In this document: one piece after another, positions 25,928-34,853 of the stretch
Layout: each line of letters begins with the position of its first letter
Numbering within the stretch: the first letter of the stretch is position 1
NCBI GenBank assembly: GCA_038230035.1
Contig: JBBRNX010000001.1
Coordinates: 1 to 64,000, forward strand
Reading direction: 5' to 3'
Source: Gaiella sp038230035
GTDB taxonomy: Bacteria > Actinomycetota > Thermoleophilia > Gaiellales > Gaiellaceae
Length of the DNA stretch: 64,000 bases
Notes under the pieces: model-generated
What the model saw: only the letters and a program-made list of their open reading frames with translations
The model's database searches: none
Told to the model about the DNA's origin: nothing
Translations under genes and position numbers: made by a program

Positions 25928-26469
25928 TCGCCAGCGTCGGGAACGTGCTCGTGTGGATGGTGTGGCTCGGGGCGGCCGCGGCATGCCTCGGCTCCGGGAT
26001 TGCCGTCGTGACGCTGACGAACCCGTTCTACTCGGCGCTCGGGCTGATCGGGAACCTCGCGTCGCTCGCGGTGCTGTACCTGCTCGCGTCGGCCGAGTTC
26101 GTCGCCGCGGCGCAGGTGCTCGTGTACGCCGGCGCGGTGATGGTCATGTTTCTGTTCGTGATCGCCTACCTCGGTGGGCGGGCTGATGCGCCGTGGGCGG
26201 GTGGCTCGACGCTGTTTCGCGTGGCGGCTGTGGTTGCCGGCGGCGCTCTACTCGTTGAGACGCTCGTCGCCCTACTGTGGAAGTCGAGCCGGTTGAGCCA
26301 TTCCGCAAGCGTCGGGCCGTCGTTTGGTAGCCCGGCAGAGATCGGCCGCTCGTTCCTCACCGATCACTTGCTGGCATTCGAGGTCACGTCGATCGTGCTG
26401 CTCGTCGCGGCCATCGGCGGCGTCGTGCTCGGGATCAACCCGTCGTCTGACGAGGAGCGCGCGACGTGA
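25924..26469 (+). CDS. nuoJ: NADH-quinone oxidoreductase subunit J
   Basis: The protein is 181 aa from GTG 25924 (GTGA overlap). It is a polytopic membrane subunit with the conserved AEFVAAAQVLVYAGAVMVMF helix, the pi-bulge region of TM3, and a C-terminal helix EVTSIVLLVAAIGGVVLG. It takes part in coupling electron transfer to proton translocation. Confidence 0.94.
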   Translation: MIASVGNVLVWMVWLGAAAACLGSGIAVVTLTNPFYSALGLIGNLASLAVLYLLASAEFVAAAQVLVYAGAVMVMFLFVIAYLGGRADAPWAGGSTLFRVAAVVAGGALLVETLVALLWKSSRLSHSASVGPSFGSPAEIGRSFLTDHLLAFEVTSIVLLVAAIGGVVLGINPSSDEERAT

Positions 26470-26774
26470 TGGGCCCGAGCGTTCCCTGGTACCTCTTCGT
26501 CGCGGGCGCGCTGTTCGGGATCGGCACGCTCGGCGTGCTGCTGCGGCGCAGCCCGCTGATCGTGCTGCTGTCGCTCGAGATCATGTTGAACGGCTCGAAC
26601 CTCGCGCTCGTAACTTTTTCACGCCATTTCGGCACGGTCGACGGGCAGGTGTTCGCGATCGCCGTGATGGCCGTCGCGGCCTCCGAAGTGTGCGTCGGCC
26701 TCGGATTGATCGTCGCCGTCGCGCGTAAGAAGCTCGCGCTCGACGTCGACCTCTTCTCGGAGCTGCGCGGATGA
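26469..26774 (+). CDS. nuoK: NADH-quinone oxidoreductase subunit K
   Basis: The protein is 101 aa with three transmembrane helices. The conserved glutamates lie in SLEIMLNGSNLALV and AASEVCVGLGLIVAV. The ATG at 26469 overlaps the nuoJ stop; a GTG one codon earlier (26466) is equally possible. It overlaps nuoL by 4 bp. Confidence 0.95.
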   Translation: MGPSVPWYLFVAGALFGIGTLGVLLRRSPLIVLLSLEIMLNGSNLALVTFSRHFGTVDGQVFAIAVMAVAASEVCVGLGLIVAVARKKLALDVDLFSELRG

Positions 26775-28714
26775 TCGCCGCCGCCTGGCTCTGCCTGCTG
26801 GCACCGCTGGCGGGAGCGCTCGCGATCACGTTCGGCGGACAGCGGCTCTCGCGCCGCGCCGCAGGCTGGCTCTCGACGGCGTCGGTCTTCGTCGCCTTCG
26901 GTGGAGCGGTCGTGGCCTTCTTCGCCATGGTCGGGCGGGACACGGCCGCGCAGCGGAGCGAGCTCTCGACGCCGTTCACCTGGCTGTCGGCCGGCACGTT
27001 CCACGTCGGCATGTCGATCCTCGTCGACCCGGTGTCGATCGTGATGATGCTCGTCGTCTCGGGCGTCGGCGGCCTGATCGTCCTTTACTCGATCGGCTAC
27101 ATGGAGGGCGAGGACGAGGAGCGGCGCTACTTCGCGTACATGGCGTTCTTCGTCTTCGCGATGCTGCTGCTCGTCGAGGGCGGAAACCTGCTGCTGCTGC
27201 TCGCCGGTTGGGGGCTCGTCGGCCTCGCGTCGTACCTTCTGATCGGCTTCTACCACCAGCGGCCGGAGGCGGTCGCGGCGGCGAAGAAGGCGTTCATCAT
27301 GAACGCGATCGGCGACGCGACGATGGCGCTCGGCTTTTTTCTGCTGATCGCGAAGACGGGGACGCTCTCGTATGGCGCGTCGTTCGCGGCCGCGCCGCAT
27401 CTCTCGTCGACGACGGTGAACCTCGTGGCGCTCGGCCTGCTCGGCGGCGCAGTCGCGAAGTCCGCGCAGCTGCCGCTGCAGACCTGGCTGCCCGACGCAA
27501 TGGAGGGCCCGACGCCGGTCTCGGCCTTGATCCACGCGGCGACGATGGTGACGGCGGGCGTCTACCTGATCGTGCGCACGCATCCGATCTTCGAGCAGGC
27601 GCACCACGTCGAGGATCTCGCGGCTGGGCTGGGAGCGGCCACGCTCGTGATCGCCGGCCTGATCGCGCTCGTCCAGAACGACATCAAGCGCGTGATCGCG
27701 TACTCGACGATGTCCCAGATCGGCTACATGTTCCTCGGGGCGGGGCTCGGTGCGTACGCGAACGCGATGTTCCACCTCGTCACGCACGCGTTCTTCAAAG
27801 CACTCCTGTTCCTCGCCGCCGGCGTCATCATCCACCACCTCGCCGGCGAGCAGGACATCCGGCAGATGGGCGGGCTGAAGAAGTTCATGCCGAAGACGTG
27901 GCTCGTCTTCCTGGTCGGCTCGCTGTCACTCGTCGGCGTCCCGCCGTTCTCGGGCTTCTGGTCGAAGGACGCGATCGTCGCAACGGCACTCGCTCGCGGC
28001 GGGATCTATGGCTGGATCCTGTTCGTGGCTGCGCTCTTCGGCGCCCTGCTCACCGGCATCTACACCTTCCGGCTCTTCTTCCGCGTGTTCTACGGCGAGC
28101 CGTCGGCGCTCGTCCTCGAGCACGCCGGAGCGGCGCACGGCGACCACGGGCACGGCACCGAGAGCGCCACCGGCCACAGCGAACACGCGCACGGCGAGGC
28201 TCCTCAGACCATGGCGCTGCCGGTCGCAATCCTCGCCGTGCTCTCGACCGTTGGCGGCTTGCTGCAGGTCGCTGGCGCCTGGCACCCGTTCGGCCGCTGG
28301 ATCGCGCAAACCGGCGCGCCGCTTGTCGAGCCGACGACGTCGCAGGACTGGATCGTCAGCGTGATCACCGTTGCGATCGGGCTCACGGGTAGCTGGGTGG
28401 CGTGGGCGATCTACCGCACCGGCCGCCTCGCCGTGCCGTCTGCGCCGGGGCTGCAGCGCCTCTTCGAGCACAAGTTCTACTTCGACGAGCTGTACGACGC
28501 GGTCGTCTCGCGGCCGGCACAGCTTGTCGCTTCGCGGCTGCGCACCGATTTCGAGGGACCGTACGTCGAGGGCTCGCTCGTCGAGATCGGCCATGCGGGC
28601 GGCGATGCAGGCGGGCTTGTCGCGCGGCTGCAAACTGGCCGGTTACGGGTGTACGCGTTCGCGATCGCTGCCTCGCTTGTCGTCCTCGGCATCGTTTTCC
28701 TGGCGGTGCGCTGA
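26771..28714 (+). CDS. nuoL: NADH-quinone oxidoreductase subunit L (antiporter-like)
   Basis: The protein is 647 aa with about 16 transmembrane helices and a long lateral C-terminal helix. It is one of three antiporter-like proton channels. Conserved elements include AKSAQLPLQTWLPDAMEGPT with its lysine, SALIHAATMVTAGVYL and DIKRVIAYSTMSQIGYM. A His-rich loop (HGDHGHG...GHSEHAHGE, about residues 456-476) lies between helices near the C-terminus. The frame abuts nuoM exactly. Confidence 0.96.
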   Translation: MIAAAWLCLLAPLAGALAITFGGQRLSRRAAGWLSTASVFVAFGGAVVAFFAMVGRDTAAQRSELSTPFTWLSAGTFHVGMSILVDPVSIVMMLVVSGVGGLIVLYSIGYMEGEDEERRYFAYMAFFVFAMLLLVEGGNLLLLLAGWGLVGLASYLLIGFYHQRPEAVAAAKKAFIMNAIGDATMALGFFLLIAKTGTLSYGASFAAAPHLSSTTVNLVALGLLGGAVAKSAQLPLQTWLPDAMEGPTPVSALIHAATMVTAGVYLIVRTHPIFEQAHHVEDLAAGLGAATLVIAGLIALVQNDIKRVIAYSTMSQIGYMFLGAGLGAYANAMFHLVTHAFFKALLFLAAGVIIHHLAGEQDIRQMGGLKKFMPKTWLVFLVGSLSLVGVPPFSGFWSKDAIVATALARGGIYGWILFVAALFGALLTGIYTFRLFFRVFYGEPSALVLEHAGAAHGDHGHGTESATGHSEHAHGEAPQTMALPVAILAVLSTVGGLLQVAGAWHPFGRWIAQTGAPLVEPTTSQDWIVSVITVAIGLTGSWVAWAIYRTGRLAVPSAPGLQRLFEHKFYFDELYDAVVSRPAQLVASRLRTDFEGPYVEGSLVEIGHAGGDAGGLVARLQTGRLRVYAFAIAASLVVLGIVFLAVR

Positions 28715-30193
28715 GTGCTGACGACTGCCCTGATCGTCGTCCCGTTCGCCGCCGCGCTGTTCCTGTGGCTCTTCCCGCTGCCGCGGGAGTACGCGAGCGC
28801 GTTCGCGATCCTCGCCTCGCTCGTAGAAGTCGGGCTGTGGATCGGCGGCGCGATCCGCTTCGACTTCTCGGGCGGGCTGCAGTTCTCGGCGCGCCACAAC
28901 TGGTTCTCGGACCTCGGCGTCTCGTACCACGTCGGGTTCTACGGCTTCTCGCTGTGGCTGGCGGGGCTGACCGTGGTCGTGTGCGCATGCTCGATCGGCT
29001 ACGGCGTGTGGGCTGGACGCGAGCACCCGCGCGCCTATTTCGGCCTGATGCTGTTCCTCACCGGCTCGGTCGTCGGCGTCTTCGCGTCGCAGGATCTGCT
29101 GCTCTTCTACGCCTTCTTCGAGGCGATGCTGATCCCGCTCTATGTCCTCGTCGGCGTGTGGGGCGGGCCGAATCGCGTGCGCGCCACGGTCATGTTCGTG
29201 ATCTACACGATGGTCGGGTCGCTACTGATGCTGGCCTCGATCGTCGCGTTCGGCATCTCGCAGCACACGTTCAGCCTCGTCGACTCGGGCACGAGTGGGA
29301 ACAACTGGATCTTCCTCGGCTTCGCGCTCGCCTTCGCGGTGAAGGCGCCGCTGTTCCCGTTCCACGGCTGGATCCGGCAGGCGTACACCGAGGCGTCGCC
29401 CGAGGTCGCGGCGGTGCTCTCCGGCGTGGTCTCGAAGGCCGCCGTCTTCGGCTTCATCATGATCGTGCTGCCGCATTTCCCCGGGCCAGTGCACGACTTC
29501 CGCACCACGATCCTCGTGCTCGCCGCGATCGGCCTGGCCTACGGCTCGGTGCTTGCATTCCGCCAGCCGGACATCCGCGGCGTCATCGCGTACTCGTCGC
29601 TCGGGCAGATGAGCTTGATCATCCTCGGGGTCTTTGCCTCGAGCTCGCTCGGGATCGACGGCGCAGTGCTCCAGTCCGTGACCCACGGCCTGGTCTCGGC
29701 CGCGATGTTCCTGCTTGCAGGGATGGTCGAGCGACAGTGGGGGACGGGTGAGTTTGCGCGGTTGGGCGGGGCGGCGAAAGGTCGGCCCGTCTTGACGACG
29801 ATGCTGCTGGTGGCCGGGATGTTCACGCTCGCCGTGCCAGGTTCCGCGAACTTCGCCGGCGAGTTCCTGATCCTGGCCGGCGTGTTCCCGCTGGGTTGGG
29901 GCTACGCGGCGGTCGGCGCGGTCGCGATGGTGCTCGCCGCGATGTACACGTTGCGGGTCCTCTCGGCGGTGCTGCACGACCGGAAGAGCGACGCACCGGA
30001 CGTCAGCTCCGCAGACCTTCGCTTCGGTCAACTCGCGCTCGTCGTGCCGCTCGTCGCGTGCCTGCTCGCGCTCTCGGTGTGGCCGAACGCGGTCAGCGGT
30101 CACTCGTTCTCGCGCACTCCCAACTTGGCGATCTTCCAATACGTTCACGCCGGCCCATTCCAGACCGGCCAAGTCCACATGGCGGGCAAATGA
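28715..30193 (+). CDS. nuoM: NADH-quinone oxidoreductase subunit M (antiporter-like)
   Basis: The protein is 492 aa from a GTG that directly follows the nuoL stop. It is a polytopic proton-channel subunit with EAMLIPLYVLVGVWGG, KAPLFPFHGWIRQAYTEAS and DIRGVIAYSSLGQMS motifs, which include the channel Glu and Lys residues. It overlaps nuoN by 4 bp. Confidence 0.95.
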   Translation: MLTTALIVVPFAAALFLWLFPLPREYASAFAILASLVEVGLWIGGAIRFDFSGGLQFSARHNWFSDLGVSYHVGFYGFSLWLAGLTVVVCACSIGYGVWAGREHPRAYFGLMLFLTGSVVGVFASQDLLLFYAFFEAMLIPLYVLVGVWGGPNRVRATVMFVIYTMVGSLLMLASIVAFGISQHTFSLVDSGTSGNNWIFLGFALAFAVKAPLFPFHGWIRQAYTEASPEVAAVLSGVVSKAAVFGFIMIVLPHFPGPVHDFRTTILVLAAIGLAYGSVLAFRQPDIRGVIAYSSLGQMSLIILGVFASSSLGIDGAVLQSVTHGLVSAAMFLLAGMVERQWGTGEFARLGGAAKGRPVLTTMLLVAGMFTLAVPGSANFAGEFLILAGVFPLGWGYAAVGAVAMVLAAMYTLRVLSAVLHDRKSDAPDVSSADLRFGQLALVVPLVACLLALSVWPNAVSGHSFSRTPNLAIFQYVHAGPFQTGQVHMAGK

Positions 30194-31662
30194 TCGGCGC
30201 CTCCATCCCCACCCCGCATGTCGACTGGCTCGCGCTTGCACCGTCGCTGGCGCTGCTCGCGGCGTCCGGCATCGCGCTCCTCGGCGCCGTGCTCGTCCCA
30301 GCCTGGATCCGGCACGCGTTCGCCGCCACCGTCACCGGCGCCGGCTTCGTCACGGCGGGAGTCTTCGCAGCCGTCGTCGACCACCGCACACCGAACGCGA
30401 TCACGCTGCTCACGGATTCGATGAGCCGCGACCGCTGGGCGGCGCTGGCGCAGATCATGATCGCCGCCGTCGGCGTGATCGCCGTGCTCGTCGCGTGGGG
30501 CGAGAAGCGGCGCGACCACGTGGGCGAGTACTACGCGCTGCTCGCCGCAGCCGCCGGCGGGATGATGTTTTTCGTCCAGGCCGGGAACCTGATGACATTG
30601 TTCCTCGGCCTGGAGTGGTTCTCGATCGCGCTCTACGTCCTCACGGCGCTCGACACGAACCGCAAGGCGTCGCTCGAAGCCGGGCTCAAGTACCTGATCG
30701 TCGGCAGCTTCGGCTCGGCGATCTTGCTCTTCGGCTCCGCGCTCACCTACGGCGCGACCGGGCAGCTCGGCTTCGTCGCAATCGGCCAGACGTCGCACGC
30801 GCACGATCCGCTCTACGTCGTCGGCCTCGCGATGGTGCTCGTCGGCCTCGCCTTCAAGGTGTCCGCGGCGCCGTTCCACATGTGGACGCCGGACGTGTAC
30901 CAGGGCGCGCCGACGCCGGTGACCGCGTTCATGTCGGCGGCGACCAAGATCGCCGCAATGGTCGTCACGCTCCGCGTGCTCACAACTGCGTTCCCCGAGC
31001 AGCACCGGCTGTGGACAGTCGCCATCGCCGCGATTGCCATCGCCTCCCTCGTCGTCGGCAACTTCGCCGCGCTCGTGCAGAAGAACGTGAAGCGGATCCT
31101 CGCCTACTCGTCCGTCTCCCACGCCGGGTTCATGCTGATCGCAATCGCGGCAAACAGCGCACTCGGCGCGCGGGCGCTCCTCTACTACCTGATTCCATAC
31201 TCCGCGAGTGCGATCGGAGCGTTCGCCGTCGTCGCCGCACGTGAGCGGGAGCTGGTCGCCGACGTGACGCTCGACAGTCTCGACGGAATGGGCTGGGAGC
31301 GGCCCTTCCACGGTGCTGCGATGTGGGTCTTCATGCTCGGTGCGGCCGGCTTCCCACTGACAGGCGGAATGCTCGGAAAGCTGTACGTCTTCTCGGCGGC
31401 CTACCAACGCGGGTGGTGGTGGCTCGTCGTCATCGGCGTGCTAGCGACGGCGGTCAGCCTCTACTACTACCTCGGTATCGTCGTCGCGATGTACATGCGG
31501 CCGGGGCGGCTGCGCGTGGCTGTCGCCGGCGGCTCTCCGCCGAGCGATCCCGCGCTGTCGCTGGCGATCGGCCTCGCGGTCGCGGTAACCGTCGGCTCGT
31601 TCTTCTTCGTCTCGCCGCTGATCGCCCTCGCGCGGCACGCAGCGTCGGCTCTACCGCTCTAG
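30190..31662 (+). CDS. nuoN: NADH-quinone oxidoreductase subunit N (antiporter-like)
   Basis: The protein is 490 aa and the last subunit of the operon. It is polytopic, with LEWFSIALYVLTALD, the channel-lysine segment KVSAAPFHMWTPDVYQGAPT and NVKRILAYSSVSHAGFML. The ATG overlaps the nuoM stop. The next gene begins 11 bp after its stop, so no clear terminator ends the operon. Confidence 0.95.
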   Translation: MIGASIPTPHVDWLALAPSLALLAASGIALLGAVLVPAWIRHAFAATVTGAGFVTAGVFAAVVDHRTPNAITLLTDSMSRDRWAALAQIMIAAVGVIAVLVAWGEKRRDHVGEYYALLAAAAGGMMFFVQAGNLMTLFLGLEWFSIALYVLTALDTNRKASLEAGLKYLIVGSFGSAILLFGSALTYGATGQLGFVAIGQTSHAHDPLYVVGLAMVLVGLAFKVSAAPFHMWTPDVYQGAPTPVTAFMSAATKIAAMVVTLRVLTTAFPEQHRLWTVAIAAIAIASLVVGNFAALVQKNVKRILAYSSVSHAGFMLIAIAANSALGARALLYYLIPYSASAIGAFAVVAARERELVADVTLDSLDGMGWERPFHGAAMWVFMLGAAGFPLTGGMLGKLYVFSAAYQRGWWWLVVIGVLATAVSLYYYLGIVVAMYMRPGRLRVAVAGGSPPSDPALSLAIGLAVAVTVGSFFFVSPLIALARHAASALPL

Positions 31663-31665
31663 GCT
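31660..31665 (+). promoter_or_regulatory. Putative leaderless -10 element (TAGGCT) after nuoN
   Basis: TAGGCT straddles the nuoN stop codon and ends 8 nt before ATG 31673. No Shine-Dalgarno is present. Confidence 0.4.
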
Positions 31666-31672
31666 TCACGGC

Positions 31673-32371
31673 ATGCCAACTCATCTCACCTGGCTCGGAC
31701 ATGCGACGTTTCGGTTCGACACCCCGGGCGGCACGCGTATCTACGTTGATCCCTGGCTCACCGGCAATCCGAAGTGCCCGGAGACGGAGCAAGAGCCCGA
31801 ACGCTGCGACCTGATCCTGGTCACCCACGGCCACGGCGACCACATCGGCGACACCGTTCGCCTCAACCAGAAGTTCGACTGCCCGGTCGTCGCGCAGGTC
31901 GAGTTGCGGGGCTGGCTTACCGCCCACGGCGCAGCGAGTGACGGCTCGGCCCACTCGCTCAATAAAGGTGGATCGACTCGCATTGGCGAAGTCGGGGTCA
32001 CGTTCACGACGGCAAACCATTCGTCGAGCGCTCCCGACGGCTCCTATGCCGGCGAGCCGTGCGGGATCGTGGTCGAGATCGACGACGGCCCAACGATCTA
32101 CTTCGCAGGGGACACGAACGTCTTCGGGGACATGGCCCTGATCCAGCGGATCTACGCGCCCGAGATCGCCGTGCTCCCGATCGGCGACCACTACACGATG
32201 GGACCGGTCGAGGCGGCTGTGGCACTCGAACTGCTCGGCGTCGCCCGCTGTGTGCCGTGCCACTACGGCACGTTCCCGCTCCTCACTGGGACACCCGAAG
32301 AGCTCCGGCAACTCGCGCCGGCGGACGTCGAGATCCTCGCGCCAGAGCCCGGTGAGACCGTGGAGTTGTGA
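31673..32371 (+). CDS. UPF0173-type metal-dependent hydrolase (metallo-beta-lactamase fold)
   Basis: The protein is 232 aa. It opens with LTWLGHATFRFDTPGG, then the dinuclear metal motif HGHGDH at 52-57, a later NHSSS histidine, FAGDTNVFGD (metal-bridging Asp) and the terminal PCHYGTFP histidine. It matches the compact YtkL/UPF0173 group of metallo-beta-lactamase-fold hydrolases, whose substrate is unknown. It is the first gene of a tightly coupled four-gene unit immediately after nuoN. Confidence 0.88.
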   Translation: MPTHLTWLGHATFRFDTPGGTRIYVDPWLTGNPKCPETEQEPERCDLILVTHGHGDHIGDTVRLNQKFDCPVVAQVELRGWLTAHGAASDGSAHSLNKGGSTRIGEVGVTFTTANHSSSAPDGSYAGEPCGIVVEIDDGPTIYFAGDTNVFGDMALIQRIYAPEIAVLPIGDHYTMGPVEAAVALELLGVARCVPCHYGTFPLLTGTPEELRQLAPADVEILAPEPGETVEL

Positions 32372-32646
32372 GCGTCTTTCCGGATCGCTGGTTCGGGGCG
32401 ACCGGCCGGAAGGTGCCGGCGATTGCACTGGAGGGAACGGTCGACGTCGAAGGCGCTCTCGTCCTTGCCGACGTCGGCGACCTCGCCGCATTGCGCCAAG
32501 CTCATGACTCGGGCGTGCCCATCGTCGTCCGCGCCACCACGGTCGAGCAGGTCAAAGCCGCGCTCGCCCGCCCGGAGGTGGCATGCACGCTGGTCCCGTC
32601 CGAGGACCTCCTCGACCTCGATCTACGCAAGCTGACCTATGGCTAG
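32368..32646 (+). CDS. Conserved-looking 92-aa protein of unknown function
   Basis: The start GTG overlaps the preceding stop (GTGA), and the end overlaps the DUF1028 gene by 8 bp. The 92-aa product alternates short beta strands and helices (ALVLADVGDLAALRQAHDSG, PIVVRATTVEQVKAALARPE), a pattern like a small alpha/beta domain. There are no membrane segments and no recognisable catalytic motif. I do not recognise the family. Coupling on both sides is the main support that it is real. Confidence 0.7.
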   Translation: MSVFPDRWFGATGRKVPAIALEGTVDVEGALVLADVGDLAALRQAHDSGVPIVVRATTVEQVKAALARPEVACTLVPSEDLLDLDLRKLTYG

Positions 32647-33469
32647 GCCAGTCGTTGCCACCTACTCGCTCTGCGCCTGCGACCTGGACGCCGGCCAGTG
32701 GGGCGTCGTCACGCAGTCGAAGTTCCTCGCAGTCGGCTCGATCGTGCCGTGGGCCGAGCCCGGCGCCGGTGCGATCGCCACGCAGTCGTTCGCGAACTGG
32801 CGCTACGGGCCGGACGGGCTGGCCCTTCTTCGTCAAGGACTGTCGGCGGGCGACGTCGTGGAGCGGCTCACCTCTCCAGACGACGACCGCGAGCAGCGCC
32901 AGCTCGGCGTCGTCGACGCGCAGGGCGGCTCTGCGACATTCACCGGCTCGGGCTGCCACGTCTGGGCGGGCGGCCGCACCGGCCCCGGCTATGCCGCGCA
33001 GGGGAACATCCTCGTCTCGGGAGAGACGGTCGACGCCCTCGCCGAGACATTCGAGGCGAGCGCAGGCAGACCCCTCGCCGACCGTCTTCTCGAATCACTC
33101 GCAGCTGCACAAGCAGCAGGCGGCGATCGGCGCGGCCAGCAATCCGCGGCGCTCCTCGTTGTCGAGCGCGACGGCGGCTACGCGGGTCTCTCCGACGTCC
33201 TCGTCGACCTCCGTGTCGACGAGCATCCACAGCCGATCGAGGAGCTGCGCCGCCTCTACGCGATGCACTGGGCGCTCTTCGGCTCGACCCCGCGCGACGA
33301 ATGGCTACCGGTAGACGACGAGCTGCGAGCAGAGATAGGCGAGCGCCTCGCGCGCGTCGGTCACGCAGATCTCGCCGTATGGGCCGCGGTCGAGAACCTC
33401 GAGGAGCGGGTCGACGGAGCCGACGCGATCGACCCGGTCGTGCTCGAGGCGCTGCGGAGCGCGTCGTGA
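32639..33469 (+). CDS. DUF1028 family protein (Ntn-hydrolase-like)
   Basis: The protein is 276 aa. The N-terminal 200 residues match DUF1028: ATYSLCACDLDAGQWGV, AVGSIVPWAEPGAGAIATQS, ANWRYGPDGLALL and YAAQGNILVSGETV. The last 70 residues (RLYAMHWALFG...VDDELRAEIGERL) resemble the small C-terminal peptidoglycan-binding-like domain found on longer members. DUF1028 proteins adopt an Ntn-hydrolase fold and are often predicted amidohydrolases; no activity is demonstrated here. It overlaps the genes on both sides. Confidence 0.85.
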   Translation: MARPVVATYSLCACDLDAGQWGVVTQSKFLAVGSIVPWAEPGAGAIATQSFANWRYGPDGLALLRQGLSAGDVVERLTSPDDDREQRQLGVVDAQGGSATFTGSGCHVWAGGRTGPGYAAQGNILVSGETVDALAETFEASAGRPLADRLLESLAAAQAAGGDRRGQQSAALLVVERDGGYAGLSDVLVDLRVDEHPQPIEELRRLYAMHWALFGSTPRDEWLPVDDELRAEIGERLARVGHADLAVWAAVENLEERVDGADAIDPVVLEALRSAS

Positions 33470-34119
33470 AGAAGGAGCGCTTCCGTGTCGCGCGCGTGGT
33501 CGATATCGAGGGAACCGAGCTGCCCGGGCAGGCCATCTGGCACATGCTTCGCTCGCAGCTCCGCGTCGATGCCTTCGGCATCAACGCCTGGACGTCGACC
33601 GAACCTGGCCAGAGCTTGATCGCCGAGCACGACGAGGTGAGCGACGACGGCCCCGAGCACGAAGAGCTGTACCTCGTCCTCAGCGGCTCCGCCACGTTCA
33701 CCCTCGACGGTGTCCAGAAGCCCGTACCCGCCGGCTCGCTCGTATTCGTGAAGGATCCCGCCGTCAAGCGGTCTGCTGTCGCGGACAGCGCCGGCACGAC
33801 CGTGCTCGTCGTCGGCTCGCCGGTCGGCGAGCCATACGTCGTCTCGCAGTGGGAGAGATCGGCCGAGGCGCTGCGCTACTGGCCCGGCGAGGAATGGGAC
33901 GAGGCGATCCGGCTGCTCACGATCCAGCTCGAGGAGACGCCGAACCACGCTGGGACTGTCTACAACCTCGCCTGCGCCGAAGCCTGCGCAGGCCGGCCCG
34001 ACGACGCACTCGCGCACCTCGCGCGCGCCCTCGAGCTGCGTCCCGCGTTCCTCGAGACGGCGCAGAACGATCCCGACCTCGCCTCGATCCGCGACGATCC
34101 GCGCTTCCCGCGACCCTAA
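33466..34119 (+). CDS. Cupin-domain protein with C-terminal TPR-like region
   Basis: The protein is 217 aa from a GTG overlapping the DUF1028 stop. Residues 30-115 form a cupin barrel (EHDEVSDDGPEHEELYLVLS, GSATFTLDG, VPAGSLVFVKDP). Residues about 140-200 form a helical TPR-like pair (EAIRLLTIQLEETPNHAGTV, ALAHLARALELRPAF). The usual cupin metal ligands are partly present (H, E, E). Fusion of a small cupin sensor with a TPR adaptor suggests ligand-dependent protein binding, which is inference. It converges with the minus-strand Ldh2-like gene, overlapping by 4 bp. Confidence 0.8.
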   Translation: MKKERFRVARVVDIEGTELPGQAIWHMLRSQLRVDAFGINAWTSTEPGQSLIAEHDEVSDDGPEHEELYLVLSGSATFTLDGVQKPVPAGSLVFVKDPAVKRSAVADSAGTTVLVVGSPVGEPYVVSQWERSAEALRYWPGEEWDEAIRLLTIQLEETPNHAGTVYNLACAEACAGRPDDALAHLARALELRPAFLETAQNDPDLASIRDDPRFPRP

Positions 34120-34850
34120 GAATCTCCAGGCAGACGCTTCCCCACGGCCAAAGCTCGAAACGCCGGCACCGGGTCGGCGCCGGGTTGGGCGACGACCAGA
34201 ACGGCGCCGTGCTCGGACCCGGCAAGTGAGCTGACTAGAAGCTCTAGGCCTACCGCGAGAGCGAATGCCTTGTGCGACTGCTCGCCGCCGAACGGTACGA
34301 GCTCTTCCGGCTGAGCCTCTCCACGCAGCACGTCGCCGTGCGTCACCGCGCCCATGGACACATCGGCCACGATCGGCCGCCCGTCGCTCGATGGGATGCC
34401 AATCGCGAGCGGATTCGTGCCGGTCAGCGGCGGTCCGCCGTCAGGGTGCGGCAACCGTCGTGGCGAGGTCGCGGCGAGAACCGCCACGAGACCTCCGTCC
34501 GCGAGTCGCCTAACCCAGAAGCCGAGCGCGCCCGTCGGGAAGCACCGCTGCACGACGACGACCCGAGCGTGCGCGGGCGGCGAGGCAAGCTGTGCTCCGA
34601 CGACCGCCTCGAGCGCAAGGTAGCCGAGCCCACCAGCGCCGTCCCACAGCTCGTATCCCGGTTCAGCAACGAGACGTGTGGCCTGAGCATCCGGATCGAA
34701 CGGTTGCGACTCGAGCCACTCGACGCGTGAAAAGCCATGCGCAAGCTTGCCGCGGTTCTCCGAGTCTGCGAAGTGGGCCACGAGCGCCGTGACGTCGGCG
34801 TCGCGCAGCCGCAGGGCGCGGAGACGCTCGCCCGCTTCGGCAGCGTCCAC
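34116..34850 (-). CDS. Short Ldh2-family (malate/L-lactate/sulfolactate dehydrogenase-like) oxidoreductase
   Basis: The protein is 244 aa. Features of the Ldh2 family are visible: an N-terminal helix with SENRGKLAHGFSRVEWL (the family has DxRGxxSHG), the NAD-region GTNPLAIGIPSSDGRPIVAD, and PFGGEQSHKAFALAVGLELL near the end. Typical members are about 330-350 aa, so this one is about 100 residues short, with losses in the middle and C-terminal parts. It may be a compact paralogue or have altered activity. It lies 3 bp downstream of mrp and is probably cotranscribed with it. Confidence 0.7.
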   Translation of the reverse strand: MDAAEAGERLRALRLRDADVTALVAHFADSENRGKLAHGFSRVEWLESQPFDPDAQATRLVAEPGYELWDGAGGLGYLALEAVVGAQLASPPAHARVVVVQRCFPTGALGFWVRRLADGGLVAVLAATSPRRLPHPDGGPPLTGTNPLAIGIPSSDGRPIVADVSMGAVTHGDVLRGEAQPEELVPFGGEQSHKAFALAVGLELLVSSLAGSEHGAVLVVAQPGADPVPAFRALAVGKRLPGDS

Positions 34851-34853
34851 CGC

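Noticed and set aside
26435..31407. Long minus-strand frames opposite nuoK-nuoN
   Set aside because: They are Arg/Asp/His-rich antisense shadows of membrane protein genes whose conserved motifs are on the plus strand.
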